Source: Plutella xylostella (taxonomy: Eukaryota > Arthropoda > Insecta > Lepidoptera > Plutellidae). From it: a DNA stretch of 64,000 bases. The notes under the pieces were generated by a model. That model did not search any database and was not told the DNA's origin. It saw only the letters and a list, made by a program, of their open reading frames with translations. Shown one piece after another: positions 23,654-35,570 of the stretch. Position 1 is the first letter of the stretch. The number at the start of each line of letters is the position of its first letter. Location: contig NC_064012.1 in assembly GCF_932276165.1 (NCBI RefSeq), positions 10,423,501 through 10,487,500 on the forward strand. Reading direction: 5' to 3'. The position numbers and the translations under genes are program-made.

Positions 23654-26267
23654 CATTCCTACTAGGAACCCACTAACTTTAATAAACATAAATCGTACAT
23701 CGTACATTTAACGATTATTTTCCTTCATAATGGTTAATAATTTAATTCTTCATTTTTCCGACATTCACAAGGTTATCGTACCTCACAGCTACATTATTTA
23801 CGCCACCATTTATTATTCAAACGTTGCAGGCAAAAACGCTATTGTTTTAATTATACTGCTTTCCAGGTGTTACATTTCAACTCAAACCTTATTTAATTTA
23901 TTTCTTTAAGTATAATGCGAAACTTTGCAAAAGTTTTTATTATGTCACGCTGCCATAGAACAACGCGTACTCGGGCGTACTCAATGAAGGCTTTCTATAC
24001 GTTTCTTCAAAATAGGTAAGTATAATGAAATTGTAAATGAATTGTAAAAGTTCTGCAGAAACGTGACCGTGTTTTATGAAATCGTATCGTATCGTATAGT
24101 AAGTAATCTTTCTTAATAATGAATAAAATATATATAATAGATGCTTTAGTTAGTGTTTTGTCACTTTAACACAGATTAACATAGAGCGTTACACTACCTT
24201 ATACTATTAACAACTATAACATAGGTTACTCCATATTTCAAAATTCTTACAGGAAATTCTTTCATAGACACGTTTTCCAGTTTGTAATAAGTATAAAACA
24301 TTGCAGGAGTCTTATTTTGAACAATGTTATCGATCGTTTAATATGACTACGAACATTCAATCAAATGTCTCTCAAACTCTCGAACTTGCCTCGCCAATCG
24401 GAAACACAGGCTGGACGCTGCGGCTTGTATAATTCCTGATTGGGCGGCTTGGCTGCAGCAATTAAAATTATAAACGTCACACCGTACACGGACCTCATTC
24501 ATAATTCTAACCAGGCCTGGATTGCTGGCAACGCATATGAATGAGAGATTTCCACTGTACCTCTGCAGTAAATGGCCACTCGAATCATAATTGATTGAAA
24601 TTTGCCGAACCCACGAACGTTACTACCTTGTTGTAGGTTCACGTCAAGGTTTCGGCAAATCTTGATCGACAGTGAAGAAACAATTTGGAATAGGTTACGT
24701 AATAGGGTAGTTACCATGATTTGAAAATCAAACTCTTATTAAGGCAATCTCAGGTAATCTGCATATTAGTGGTAATAGAATAAACGTATTTTTTTCCTTT
24801 TTCAATTAATCCACTGCACACTTATAAAGTGCATTAATGTTTAGTGGTGGGGTGGGAGTCTGTGACGTCATTTCTTCTATTCAGTTTTTACATTTATTTC
24901 GAAGGACCTGACGTCACACAATATTTTAAGTTATCATTTTTGATTTCTCATAGAATAAAAGAAAAAAAGGCTCATATTTTTATCTTCCTTGCAAAGCAAA
25001 CTAAAAAAATAATTTTAGGAAATATGCCTATTATGTTAAATTTAAGATAACTTACTGTTTTTCTCTTGTTATAAACAAAATAAGTCTTATACTTAAGCAC
25101 TTTTGGGTTCCATACACACAACACTCCATAAACCTTGGCAAAACAGTGCCAGTAGTTTGAAGGAAGCATGTCACTATGATCGACTAATAGTACTTATGTT
25201 GCAGTTAAACACAGAGATTTGTCCTTAGCTGCTAAGCAGGAATTACAATGTGTTGTCGCGCAGACTACAGTGTCACATAACTACGTGTTAGCTTTAATTA
25301 CTAGCCGATGCCACCATAATTAATAACTTATAACAGTACTAGCTTTTCGCGCGGGTTTCTCATCCACTTAGGTATATTGCCACTATTTGGGAAAGTGTAC
25401 CGTCCCATTATTACTCCACTGTTAGCCCGCAATTTACTACTGCTGGAAGGCACAGATTAAAAAGTGTACATACATATATTTTTATCGGTTATCATGTAAT
25501 ATAGAAATAGGTATTTTAGGAATCAACTAAACAAACCTTAGTCGATAAAATATTCTACCAAAGCAACGGTAGCAATCAAATTAAGTTATTTATACCTACC
25601 ATAAATAAAAATATAGCTATGCAGCGAAATGCTGCAAAACTAGCTCTATATTATTCGTTTCGGTGCCCTCTGGATCGCGCATTAGTAATTAACTGAACAC
25701 AATAAAAAGGTTCGAGTAGTTAATCAATTAAAATCTCGGATGGGAATTTTCAACACTTTTCCTGCCGCTCATATCCCAAGTGGTAATTTAGTAATTGCAA
25801 ATTTGAAATAGTGGGCCAGGAGCTGGAGCTAACTGAGACCGTTTTAATAAAAATACTTACCAAAGACTCGTCACCATTTAACTGATTAAATAAGTAATAG
25901 CTATCACTAACCGCTGTGTTCGAAAATTACTATACTTGACTACCTTTTTTATGTTACCCGCTTAAGAATCGTCGCTTTGTCGATATGTGTATGCTCAGAC
26001 AAACGGATTGTATAGTAGGTACTTAGACTAGTTCATTGATTAACACCTCTATGAAAGATTTATATAGGTGTGCCTTAACCTGTAATAAGAGGAGATTTTC
26101 AACAAAAGAAAGAAAGAAAAGAAAAGTATTCTTTCGTTACCTACAGACCCTACAGTATAGCATCTTAGATTGGCATGCACCAAACATTTGCTGCCTTTCT
26201 TTGAGAGTATAAGGTCAGAGCAAGAGAGCAATAGATTTAAATTTGATTAAAATTTTCGTACAAACAC

Positions 26268-26412
26268 TGTGAAAATTCGCGAAAAAAAACATTGTCAATA
26301 GAAACTTTGTTGGTCAAGTGACTTTTTACATTGAAAAATATAATTTTTTCTTGAATGTTAAAATTCTCATCACCTAGGTTTCGGCTTAGTATACCCTTTT
26401 TGCAACACCCTG
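26268..26412. mobile_element. Truncated GTGTTGCAAAA-family MITE
   Basis: Retains the interior (GAAACTTTGTTGGTCA, GTGACTTTTTA) and the right terminus CCCTTTTTGCAACACCCTG followed by TA. The left terminus is missing. Confidence 0.6.
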
Positions 26413-27482
26413 TATATTCGCCAACGTAATGTGCTCGCCCACGTAAACTAACGAGAGTAGTAAAGCGAAGCTTAGAAAGGTATCCCTAAAAATAATACCA
26501 GTTTTTGTCAAAAATTCTGAGAGTAAGTAGTTTATCTCTGTCAGCTCCCGGACTTTTAGCTACTACAGAAACTACAGGTAAGCTACCTCCCTATAAATTC
26601 TGCGTATGATACAACATATCGTATTAAATGTCCATTTAATTTCACGCATTTCGAATCGCTATGAAACACAATGATTAAACTGGCAAGTAAGCCATCATCA
26701 TTTTATTTGATAACCCATTAAGTACTCGATTTTATTAGTGTTCATGAAAGATTATATTATAAATAGGAGTTATAGGTACCTTCCATAAAAATAATATTGC
26801 AGAAGCACATGTAATCAAAGTGTGCACAGTCGGTTTAGAACCGCTTGAGGTCTGCCCGGTCGATGTGAATATTCGTACGAATATTTTGTTCGAGTCGAGC
26901 TGTATAGGTATTGTATTGTTTAGCATAAAGTGTCGGTTTTACCCCACTTTACCCTATCGAGCGATTCGAGCGACTCAGTTCGCTGTTTCATGCCGAATAT
27001 TCGACTTGCATGCTCACATCGAGCAAAATATTCATATCAAGTCATTCAGCACTCAGCACCTTGTATTACACACCCACCACACAACACCTTAATATTTCTT
27101 CTTTCTCTCTTTAAAATATACCTTTTTAGCTTAGACCACCTCAATGGAACCCAAAATGGTGAACTGAAAAAAATTGAGAGTATTTAGTGAAATTTCAAAA
27201 CGATCACGTAAAAGGGGGCTTTGATGAAAAATACGAATGTTAATATCGCGACCGCGGGCTGGCTGTTTCTAGTGCCCACTCCGAAGCGACGCGCATGTGC
27301 GAAGCGGCGATGATCTTTGGATGCGGCTTTGTGGCAGAAAGGTAATTCTCATGTTAGAGAAATAAACACAGTTAAATGAACATTACGTAACCTTGAAACA
27401 GGATTAATTTCCCACCAAAATGTCAAATGGTTTCGTGAAAGTTTTGATAAGTACAGCCATTATAACTTAACGTGCCAAATTT

Positions 27483-27712
27483 GTTAGTTGAAAAAGTTCC
27501 AGTGACAATGAGAACCAAATTACTCCTAAACGGAAAAGACTTAATTAATGACGTTGTCTACAATATTCAAGTACATTTAGCAGCGCATCAGAATATTACC
27601 AACTAGAGTCGTAAATGATTTGATAAAATTCTAAATTAAATGTTCACTTTAAAAAAACGGGATCATTTGGTGTAGACATTTTGTAAATTGGAACTTTTTC
27701 ATTGCTCATGAG
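27483..27712. mobile_element. MITE, GGCAATGA-AAGTTCCAC family, degraded
   Basis: The left part GAAAAAGTTCCAGTGACA and right part GAACTTTTTCATTGCTCATGAG are inverted with respect to each other and match the ends of the 22113 element. TA follows the right end. The interior is AT-rich and non-coding. Confidence 0.6.
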
Positions 27713-27850
27713 TAGCATTTTATTCAATTTGTTATAATCAAAAAGTATAGTTGTCAAAATCAGTTCGCGATCAAAGATCCTGTGGATCCAAGGAAAAATT
27801 AAGAATGCTTTTGTAAGAAAATAAGATATTGTTTTTGTTCACACTAATTA

Positions 27851-27940
27851 CACTCACGAGAGTCACGAGCAATGAAAAAGTTACAGTGACATAATATGGA
27901 ACTTCAATGGCAGGTGGAACTTTTTCATTGAACGTGAGTT
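27851..27940. mobile_element. Short TA-flanked MITE of the same family
   Basis: A 90-bp copy. Left CACTCACGAG...GAGCAATGAAAAAG, right CTTTTTCATTGAACGTGAGT, TA on both flanks. Almost nothing remains between the inverted ends. Confidence 0.65.
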
Positions 27941-28348
27941 TACTTTTTAAATGATTCATCATTTCAAGTCGTTGAATAGACTACCAGTTTTAATTTACCC
28001 CACCAATCAAAAAAACTATCACAACCTTTTAAATAAAATATCATATCTATTTCCTCGCATTTATCGTAGCTCCATGTTTCGTTGCACAGTGCTGCCGCTG
28101 TAGGTCGTTTTGTTCTCATTCTGACAGTTTGCGTTATTATTAAAAACAATAAATCGACGGGGGCGCCACTATTGCTCCGCTTTCACTTCCCCTCCCCGCT
28201 CCCCCTCCTGACAATAATTACTCGAATGGATATAAGTTCCGACGAATTTGATTCTCTTCGCCATGTTTTATTTTGTTGCGTGTTGCGATAAAAATGACGA
28301 GTCAGTAATACAGGGTGGGATTTTGTTAGTGAACTTCTGAGGTTCATA

Positions 28349-28528
28349 CAGGATGTTGCAAAAAGGGTATACTAAGCCGAAACCTACATGTCCAGCATGT
28401 TATATTTAAGCCCGAAAATAAAATCAGAATTTTAAAATTCGCGAAAAAAAAAATAATTTTGCATAGAAACTTTGTTGGTCACGTGACTTTTTACTTGAGG
28501 CTTAGTATACCCTTTTTGCAACACCCTG
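28349..28528. mobile_element. GTGTTGCAAAA-family MITE, internally shortened
   Basis: A 180-bp copy. The left end CAGGATGTTGCAAAAAGGG follows TA. The right end CCCTTTTTGCAACACCCTG is followed by TG, a probable single change from TA. The interior shares GAAACTTTGTTGGTCACGTG with the 40836 copy in inverse arrangement. Confidence 0.75.
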
Positions 28529-28965
28529 TGTACTGAACAATTTTCAGCTCGAAAATCGCTAAATAACAGTTTTCAATAAAATTTGATTGTTAGAATTCTT
28601 AATTAAGTACAGGCAAGAGTGTTCAATATTATGTTACATACCACCTAAATTATTATTGAACAATATAGAGTTCTGACTGACTTATCACCATCTATAATAA
28701 ACAACAACTAAACAACATCCATACCAGCTAATCATTTTTAAAAATATATTGTGTGCACCTGATGCCATAGCCATTATGTCTTTTGTTCAAGATTTTATGT
28801 GACGCAATAACAAACATGATCCATAATAGAAACATTTTTATCCCATTCATGTGTCTTTATAAAGGGTGTCATCTTGACAGGAAGGTGTAAAGGATCCTTT
28901 GTTTAGGTATTGAAGTCTTAATGGAAGCTCCTGAAAGACACAACGCTACTTATTTACCTGCAGGT

Positions 28966-29137
28966 CTAGTACAGGTTTGTTAGATTGTCGGAAACTATAA
29001 AAGTTTACGTTTTCTTGCATACAAAGTGGCGCCTCTAGCGGAAACTATCATGCAACTTTTAACATATATAATGTATGCAGATGACAAAAGAAATCGTAAA
29101 CTTTTATAGTTTTCTAAAATTGAGAAACCTGTACTAG
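28966..29137. mobile_element. 172-bp palindromic MITE (CTAGTACAGGTTT ends)
   Basis: CTAGTACAGGTTT at the left and AAACCTGTACTAG at the right are exact inverted repeats. A second paired block, AACTATAAAAGTTTACG, is also inverted inside. TA flanks a GTACAGGTTT core, which would fit Tc1/mariner, but the exact boundary is ambiguous because the CTAG ends are themselves palindromic. Confidence 0.65.
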
Positions 29138-29636
29138 ACGGGCTGTAGTGTAGAGAAAATCTCGTCTAATGCATTGTTATTGTTCATCCCACTCGCATCT
29201 TCGTCATTATAGTGTTAAGTTTCAGCTTTGTTTTAAAAGCTAGTAAGAAGGTTGTTTTGTATACTACAGTCTTAGATTAACGATATACTAATTAGATCGT
29301 GTGTCACATACAAAAACAAAGCAAACAACTACTGTAAGTATTTTGTTGACTAACCGTTTTAAGTTCCACCTAATGACAACCTTTGTTCCAATGAATAAGG
29401 CCAGAAATCTTGTAAATAAACTCAGTGATAAAAGTTAGGTGTTATTTTAATCAAGATGTTTCTTTTGCACTAAGAGTCTATCTAGATCTAGACTGTATTA
29501 AAATATCGTTGCCTATAAAACCTGTTTCAATACCTTAGTCGGTATGTAGTTCAGTCCACAAAGATATTCTATTAAAGCATGATCATAACAGACAAGCTAC
29601 CGACTCTCGAAATTCGCCACTAATCTGTATCTTTTA

Positions 29637-30075
29637 CGAACACGAGCAATGAAAAAGTTCCAGTGAAAATAGCACTACATACAGTGCTCCAAAATTTATA
29701 ATGCGCATAGAAATCTTTGACAGATCGGTTGTTTTCGATTATGTGACACATGATATTGACTCCTATTTCTTTCGAACAAGGTGCAAAATGCAAGTGATTT
29801 TTTAAGGCTCTTACGATTTAATGATTGGGGTGTGAAGATCTGCATGTGCATTATTAATTTTGGACAAGTGTACTCTTAAACGGAAAAGTCTGGCTTAATG
29901 ACGCCGTCTGAAATATTGAAGTAACATATTATTTATAACAACGCGTCTAAATATTACCAACTTAAAAGGTAAATATTTTGACCACTTTCAAAGTTGAAAA
30001 ATTAAATGTTTTGAAAAATTGGGGTCAATGGCGTCAACGATTTGGTATGTGGAACTGTTTTTATGCTCGAGTGTG
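29637..30075. mobile_element. 439-bp MITE, GGCAATGA-AAGTTCCAC family
   Basis: Left end CGAACACGAGCAATGAAAAA after TA, and a degraded right end (GTGGAACTGTTTTTATGCTC) before TA. It shares an internal ACGGAAAAG...TTAATGACG segment with the 27483 copy, supporting one family. Confidence 0.55.
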
Positions 30076-30077
30076 TA

Positions 30078-30795
30078 GAACTTGCTTACATACCTACATA
30101 TAAGTGTTAAAATATGTAATGTACAAACACCGATACTTTTTTCGATCAGATTTTCCAGAGAATGTTTCACAATTTCCAACGGGTATAAAAATTCACTACC
30201 TCTAAAGTCCTCTGTTAAGCCAATTTGAATGCAACAGCATTAATTATATTTCTTTTTTCTCGAACCTTTTACGAAGCGATTTTTCTTTTTGTTTTAAGGG
30301 AAGCGGACTTGTGGCGTTCTGCAATCTTGTAATTCAATTATTTTCTTCGATTTTCCATTAAAATGTTTTATGGAATCAAATCTTTCAGCCGGACAAGGGT
30401 GCAGCGCTGCTTTTGTTTCAGGAGGGGGTGGGGGAGGGGAGGGGTCGGTACAGTTGTTAGCCACTTTTATATTTTTTCCAATCACGACTGTTTGCGCGAT
30501 GAAGTCTGAAATAATTAAAAATTAAGTGTCGTTTGTAACTTTGCTCGGGGTCGCCGTTGGTGAAGCAAGTAAAATATTACGGTACGGTATTATCATCATG
30601 GTTTGAACTTTTACAAACAGGAAACATCAGTACCTGCTACATTAAATTTGATTAATTAGTAGGTAAGTATTTCACAATTACATAGTAGGTACTAGTATTA
30701 CCAACCTATTAGGTTTCTGAACTCAACTATAGCAGACAAAATGTGAATCTCTCTCATTTTTAACCTATATTAGTTAGTCATAACACCTGAGCGTC
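30078..30795. other. Non-coding spacer
   Basis: AT-rich, with a G-rich tract at about 30420-30445. No gene is supported. Confidence 0.4.
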
Positions 30796-31006
30796 TATAA
30801 TAATAATAATATAATAAAGCCTTTATTTCCCCGTAGGGTTACAAGGTTAGGTTAATTACATTTCATTATTATAACTAAAATAATCCAATTAATTAAATAG
30901 TATTACATGCACACATTAAATAAAATTGATTCAATATAATAATAAATATACAAGTCATTAAGTATAAGTATAAATATTAAATTAAATACAAAAAATTTAA
31001 TTTGAA

Positions 31007-32454
31007 TTAATTATTATTAAGAAGGGGTACCCATTTTTGGGCAAAGGCCTCCTCCAACCGCTTCCAGCTTGACCTCTCCTGGGCTAGGCGCGTCCATGTG
31101 GCCCCCGCCACTGCAGTGATGTCGTCCCGCCAGCGCCGCCGCGGTCTCCCGCGCGGCCGCACGGCCTCGTACGGGTGCCAGTGCAGGATCCTCTCGCTCC
31201 ACCGATTGTCTCCAGCCCTGGCCGTGTGGCCAGCCCATCTCCATTTTAATTGACATGAGAATTCGACAGCATCTATAATCTTTGTTTTTTCTCGTATATC
31301 TTTATTTCTCTTTCGATCTCTTCTCTTAATTCCTAGCATGCTTCTCTCAGTTGCTCTTTGGAATACATTTATTTTTTGTACGATATCTTTTGTGAAGGTC
31401 CATGTTCGACAGCCGTACAGTAATGTAGGAAGTACAACAGTGTCCATTGCTTTTGCTTTGAGATGCATAGGAATGTCCGATTTAAATATTTCTTTCAGGG
31501 ACCAGTATTTACCCCAAGCTTTTTTGATTCTACGCTCTACTTCACGAGCAGTTTGGTCTACAAATGATATATTTTGACCTAAGTAGACATACTCATCTAC
31601 ATAGTGTATCGTATGTGATTCGGTGTTGATAGGTATTTTATCACTATTGGTCATGGCAAAGGTTTTTTCTGTGTTCATTTGCAGTCCACATTTCTTGCTT
31701 TCTTTATCTAGGGTATCCAACATGTATTCCAAGTCACTGTGGTTCTCTGATATCAAAACAATATCATCTGCGAAGCGTAGGTTATTGAGATATTCACCAT
31801 TGATATTTACACCTTTTCTTTCCCAGTCTAACTGTCTAAATATGTACTCCAATAAGGCCGTAAATAGCTTTGGTGAGATTGGGTCGCCTTGTTTCACACC
31901 TCTTTTGATATCGAACGGCTCTCCTTTTCTTTCCAACTTTACCATTGCCTTGCTGTTTTTGTAGATTTCCTTAAGTATCTCTATATATCTATTTTCTACT
32001 CCTTGATCTTTTAGGGATATCCATAGATGTTTATGTATTATCGAGTCAAATGCCTTAGAATAATCTACAAAGGCTATGTAGAGTGGCTTTCCGTATTCGG
32101 AGTATTTTTCAATCAACTGCGTTAATGTAAATATGTGGTCAATGGTAGAATAATTTCTTCTGAAACCGGCTTGCTCTCTTGGTTGGTTATAGTCCAAAGT
32201 ACCTGTGACTCTATTTAATAGTACTGTTGTGAAAACTTTGTACACTGTTTGCTGCAAGCATATGGGTCTATAATTTCATAGGTCTTTTGGGTCTCCTTTT
32301 TTGTACAGCAGAGTTATTATAGATAGTCCCCACTTCTTTGGCATAACATTATGTATCAATATATCATTAAAAATGTCTGTTAATAGTGGAGTGAGGGGTT
32401 CAATTATTGCTTTTAGAATATCGTTTGTTATTCCATCACCTCCTGATAGATTTT
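31007..32454 (-). pseudogene. RTE reverse transcriptase (broken)
   Basis: Would copy element RNA into DNA at a nicked chromosomal target. From the first Met at 32257 the frame is open for 416 codons. It shows a V-D-Y-S-K-A-F block with catalytic Asp at about residue 65, then the K-Q-G-D-P-I-S-P and F-A-D-D motifs (D164, D165). The C-terminal region has W-A-G-H and a G-R-P-R-R-R-W-R-D-D patch common to RTE proteins. An in-frame TGA at 32276-32278 (probably once GGA in a G-N-Y-R-P motif) separates this from the N-terminal part of the RT domain, which continues upstream in the same frame to a frameshift near 32445. Catalytic motifs are intact, but the continuous product is lost. Confidence 0.85.
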
Positions 32455-33395
32455 AGGTGCTTAATGGCATTTTCGATCTCACTATTTAAGAAAGGAGGAA
32501 CATTATTAAAGTCGGCAGTTTCCTGTGCATTATATTCGTTATCTGTATCATTATTATATAGATTTTTATAGAACTCTGTAGCCATTGTGATCAGGTGCTG
32601 TCTGTTTGATATTGAATTATTATTTGTATTTTTAAGTGCCATGATCCATGGCTTAGTTTTGTTTAGCCTTTTATGTGCCCTTTTAACGGATGATCTTTTT
32701 TCCAGTTCTTCTTCAATTATTCTGTATCGGTGTTCCTTTAAATCCCTTTTTATTTGTTTTTTAATTAATTTGTAGAGTGCAGATAGCTTATTTTTCTCTG
32801 AACGCGTTCTTTTTTCTTTATTTTTGAGTCTATTTCTTTCAATGATTAGTTTCTCTACATATGGTGACAAAGCTGGTTTATCATTGTTTCTTTCTTTAGG
32901 CAGCCTATTTACGGCTTCTTTAATTTTATGGATTAGTGTTGTATACGTTAGTTGCATGTCGCGAGTTTCTAAGAGATCTAGTTCCTCTGATAATATATTT
33001 TTAAGTGACTCTTGTTCTAAGGGATTTAATCCAGACATCTTACATCTGTAGTGTTTTCGTGAGATAGCTTTACCACTGAAATTAGTAATACTTGCTCTTA
33101 TTAGTCTGTGATCCGATGGAAAGTTTGAATTTAGCACCTCTACATTTGAGACATTTTGTATGTTCTTAATTAAAATAAAATCTATTTCATTTCGGGTTTT
33201 TCCATCAGGTGAGATCCATGTCCACTTCTGTTTATAATTTTTCTTGAAATGTGTGTTGGTAATGTAGAGTTGGTTCTCAAAACAAAATTGGATAAGTATT
33301 TTTCCTCTTTCGTTTCTCTCACCGTAACCCCATGGACCCATGACGGTTCTGTCTTCAGCTGTTGGGAAACCAATTTTCGAATTAAAGTCACCCAT
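32436..33395 (-). pseudogene. RTE endonuclease C-terminal half plus linker (broken)
   Basis: Encodes the later half of an exonuclease-endonuclease-phosphatase (APE-like) domain. M-G-D-F-N lies at residues 1-5, N-E-I-D-F near 69-73 and the catalytic S-D-H-R at 94-97. A Lys/Arg-rich linker leads to the RT. The true protein would start further upstream, but the N-terminal endonuclease residues were lost by 5' truncation. It ends at a TGA caused by a frameshift just before an S-G-G-D-G-I-T segment, which continues in the neighbouring frame of the RT part. Non-functional copy. Confidence 0.82.
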
Positions 33396-33672
33396 GACTA
33401 TTGTGTTTTTACTCGTATTTATAAGCGCGTCTATACCCGTATTTAATTAATTAGGCTTGGTAACATTTGCTTGGGATCTAGCTTTGGAACCCGGTCGTTG
33501 TAACTTTTGTGCATCACTTTTGAAATAACGCCGTAGGGATTTTATTTTAGCAAGGATTAAAATAGACAATTATTCCAGCGAGGTTGGGATTTGGACACGT
33601 TCACGAAGTTTCCTTTATTTATACGGCGCGGCGGCGTCGGCGGATGAAACTCGTGACACTTGTCTAATTATA

Positions 33673-33719
33673 CACTCGCGACCAATGAAAAAGTTCCACT
33701 TTCAAAATACCGACACTAA
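33673..33719. mobile_element. Half MITE (GGCAATGA-AAGTTCCAC family)
   Basis: CACTCGCGACCAATGAAAAAGTTCCAC-like left end after TA. The right half is missing, and the PIF/Harbinger-like MITE begins immediately after. Confidence 0.5.
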
Positions 33720-33860
33720 GGCCCTGTTTCACAATGTCTGGTTACTGGCTACCTGTGAGATAAAATACATGCTGTCACTGTCAAAAAAATAACAACAGAG
33801 AGTGACAGCATGTATTTTATCCAACAGGTAGACACTAACCAGACATTGTGAAACAGGGCC
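33720..33860. mobile_element. PIF/Harbinger-like MITE with TAA duplication
   Basis: A 141-bp palindrome. The ends GGCCCTGTTTCACAATGTCT and the reverse complement are nearly perfect, and the inner arms pair through ATAAAATACATGCTGTCACT. It is flanked by the 3-bp repeat TAA (33717-33719 and 33861-33863), matching the TWA target duplications of PIF/Harbinger. Sister copies: 63819-63961 (clean) and about 15005-15132 (degenerate). Confidence 0.85.
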
Positions 33861-33922
33861 TAAGAAATATACTCTTGATACAGGATGTGTAGTTGTATGG
33901 ATACAAATTTTATAAGTTAAAC

Positions 33923-34155
33923 AGGGTGTTGCAAAGTGTACCTACTAAGCTGAAAATGGGTGACTCAGGTGGTATGGTATTATGTGAACAACTTTAAAAA
34001 GTACTACAAATTTAAGAAAAAAAAAAAAGGCTTTCACTTAAAAAAATATTGTCATGAGTCATGATTCTCACGACTACGACTCACGTTTCAGTCTCACGTG
34101 ACTTTTTATGGAGTAGCAAATATTATTTCACAAATTTTGACGACGTAAAAAAAAC
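33923..34155. mobile_element. GTGTTGCAAAA-family MITE, right end lost
   Basis: Starts CAGGGTGTTGCAAAGTG and continues with GGGTGACTCAGGTGG and later TCACGTGACTTTTTATGGAG, as in related copies. No right terminus is seen. Confidence 0.5.
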
Positions 34156-35570
34156 CTACACCAGGCTCATTGTCCCCATCTCTTGATTAAACGCAAAATA
34201 ACTGCGATATTATTTTTTTACTTACAGGTGGGTACATAATATGGTTCATTATTTTATACCTGAAGGTATTTAAACAATCTTGTGTCTTTTTAATTTTATG
34301 TATTTATTTAATTAAAAACTATGTTTAAGCAATGGAACCACTTTATAACACACAAAAAACAATAAACTCAAAAAAAACTTAGTACAGGTAAAAATACCTC
34401 AGTACAGTGTAGTGTTTCGTTTCGCCTCGTTTGTCAATCGTGTTGGTTGCATTCGTTCGTTTTGCGTTTTGTCGAACCGATTACATGTTCGCTGAGTTAT
34501 CTTGGTCGGCGTGCGAACGCATTCTCGTGGACATTCAGCGGACGGACATTCGTTCGAATTAGGTATGCCTTTGAGAATATTCCTTTGTTACAATTACACA
34601 GATTCACTAGCCTACTGGCTGGAACTACGTACTAAGCGATTTTTTTAAATATTTACAGGAAATAAACCTAGCTTACCTACATCATACGTACATTCTTAGT
34701 GACAGCGAATATTGTGCTCTTCTTTTTGTTTATTTTTTTGAAAGAATAGTTATTTTCAAAAAGGCAAAACTGCACAAGTAATAAATTTTATATTGCCAAT
34801 GACAAATTAATATTACCAAGTCTTGCCCCGTTTTTCTGGCACTGTCGGCCCGACATATTAGACTACACCGTAAGACCTTCTTTCAATGTATCTTTTAAAA
34901 CTGTAATAATATGTATGCTGTTGGTGTATCTACCTATAATAAATAAATAAATAAATACACCTAACATATTAGACAACATTTCATTTCAGTTTCGGCATAT
35001 CTACAAGCTTATCTATTTCGGTGCATCGGTTTTGGTTAACTTAGGTACATCCTGTACATATATATACTCGGAACACGATGCAAAGGGCTTGTGCCTGGAA
35101 ATTCAAACTGTGGACTGGCTTCATTAGTCGCCATATTTTGGTCACCCACGAATCTCACGATATAACATTTTGTAACAATGTAGCTAATTTTGGAGGCAGA
35201 AATTCTGTGTTCTACGGAATCAAAACCTACGATTCCCTATGGGATAATCACGTTTGTGTCAATATGGCCCAGGGTTGTCCATCGTGACATTAAAGCTGTC
35301 ATTGTTTGTTCGACAAATCTATCGATTCTATAGAATTGACGAAGATTGTATGGATAATTTGTATTTCTAACTACCAAAGCCGTATAGCTTTTAAAGAGGT
35401 ATTATTCGAAATTATTTAATATAGGTACTTACTCAACTATAGGGTACTTAAAGCATTTTGTTTTACACCATATACGATAAGATAATTATAAAGACGGTGT
35501 CGAAGCCATTAACCCTATAAATCTATTCCACAAAAGGAGTGGCTTTGTTCGCCTAGAACCAACTGTCTAG

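Larger units (their letters stand above)
22576..27482. other. Gene-free region
   Basis: No gene is supported. It holds a perfect hairpin (23615-23653), a Helitron-tail-like reversed fragment starting ACTAGCTTTTCGCGCGGG at about 25336, and a right half of the GTGTTGCAAAA MITE (26268-26412). A less AT-rich stretch at about 24340-24690 includes the near-inverted pair ATTTGCCGAACC and GGTTTCGGCAAAT. The moderate-GC block at 24.3-24.7 kb might be regulatory; this is speculative. Confidence 0.35.
30796..33445 (-). mobile_element. RTE-type non-LTR retrotransposon, 5'-truncated
   Basis: The order on the minus strand is partial endonuclease, linker, reverse transcriptase, a 3' UTR of about 210 bp, then an (ATT)n tail at 30796-30815. 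Lack of a long terminal repeat, a simple-repeat 3' end and 5' truncation inside the endonuclease domain are typical of RTE-clade elements. The 5' break lies near 33440: upstream codons are stopped and similarity to an endonuclease start is lost. The reading frame is broken by one frameshift and one stop (see the two parts), so it cannot mobilise itself. Confidence 0.85.
33450..35570. other. Non-coding, MITE-rich spacer
   Basis: No gene is supported. A CGTTT/TTCG-rich stretch at about 34410-34560 has a frame without recognisable domains. A short TAAA microsatellite at about 34939-34955 looks like a LINE tail. MITEs in this interval are listed separately. Confidence 0.4.

Noticed and set aside
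30294..30485. 63-codon minus-strand frame with a Pro run
   Set aside because: The Pro run is the translation of a G-rich simple tract; no other gene evidence.
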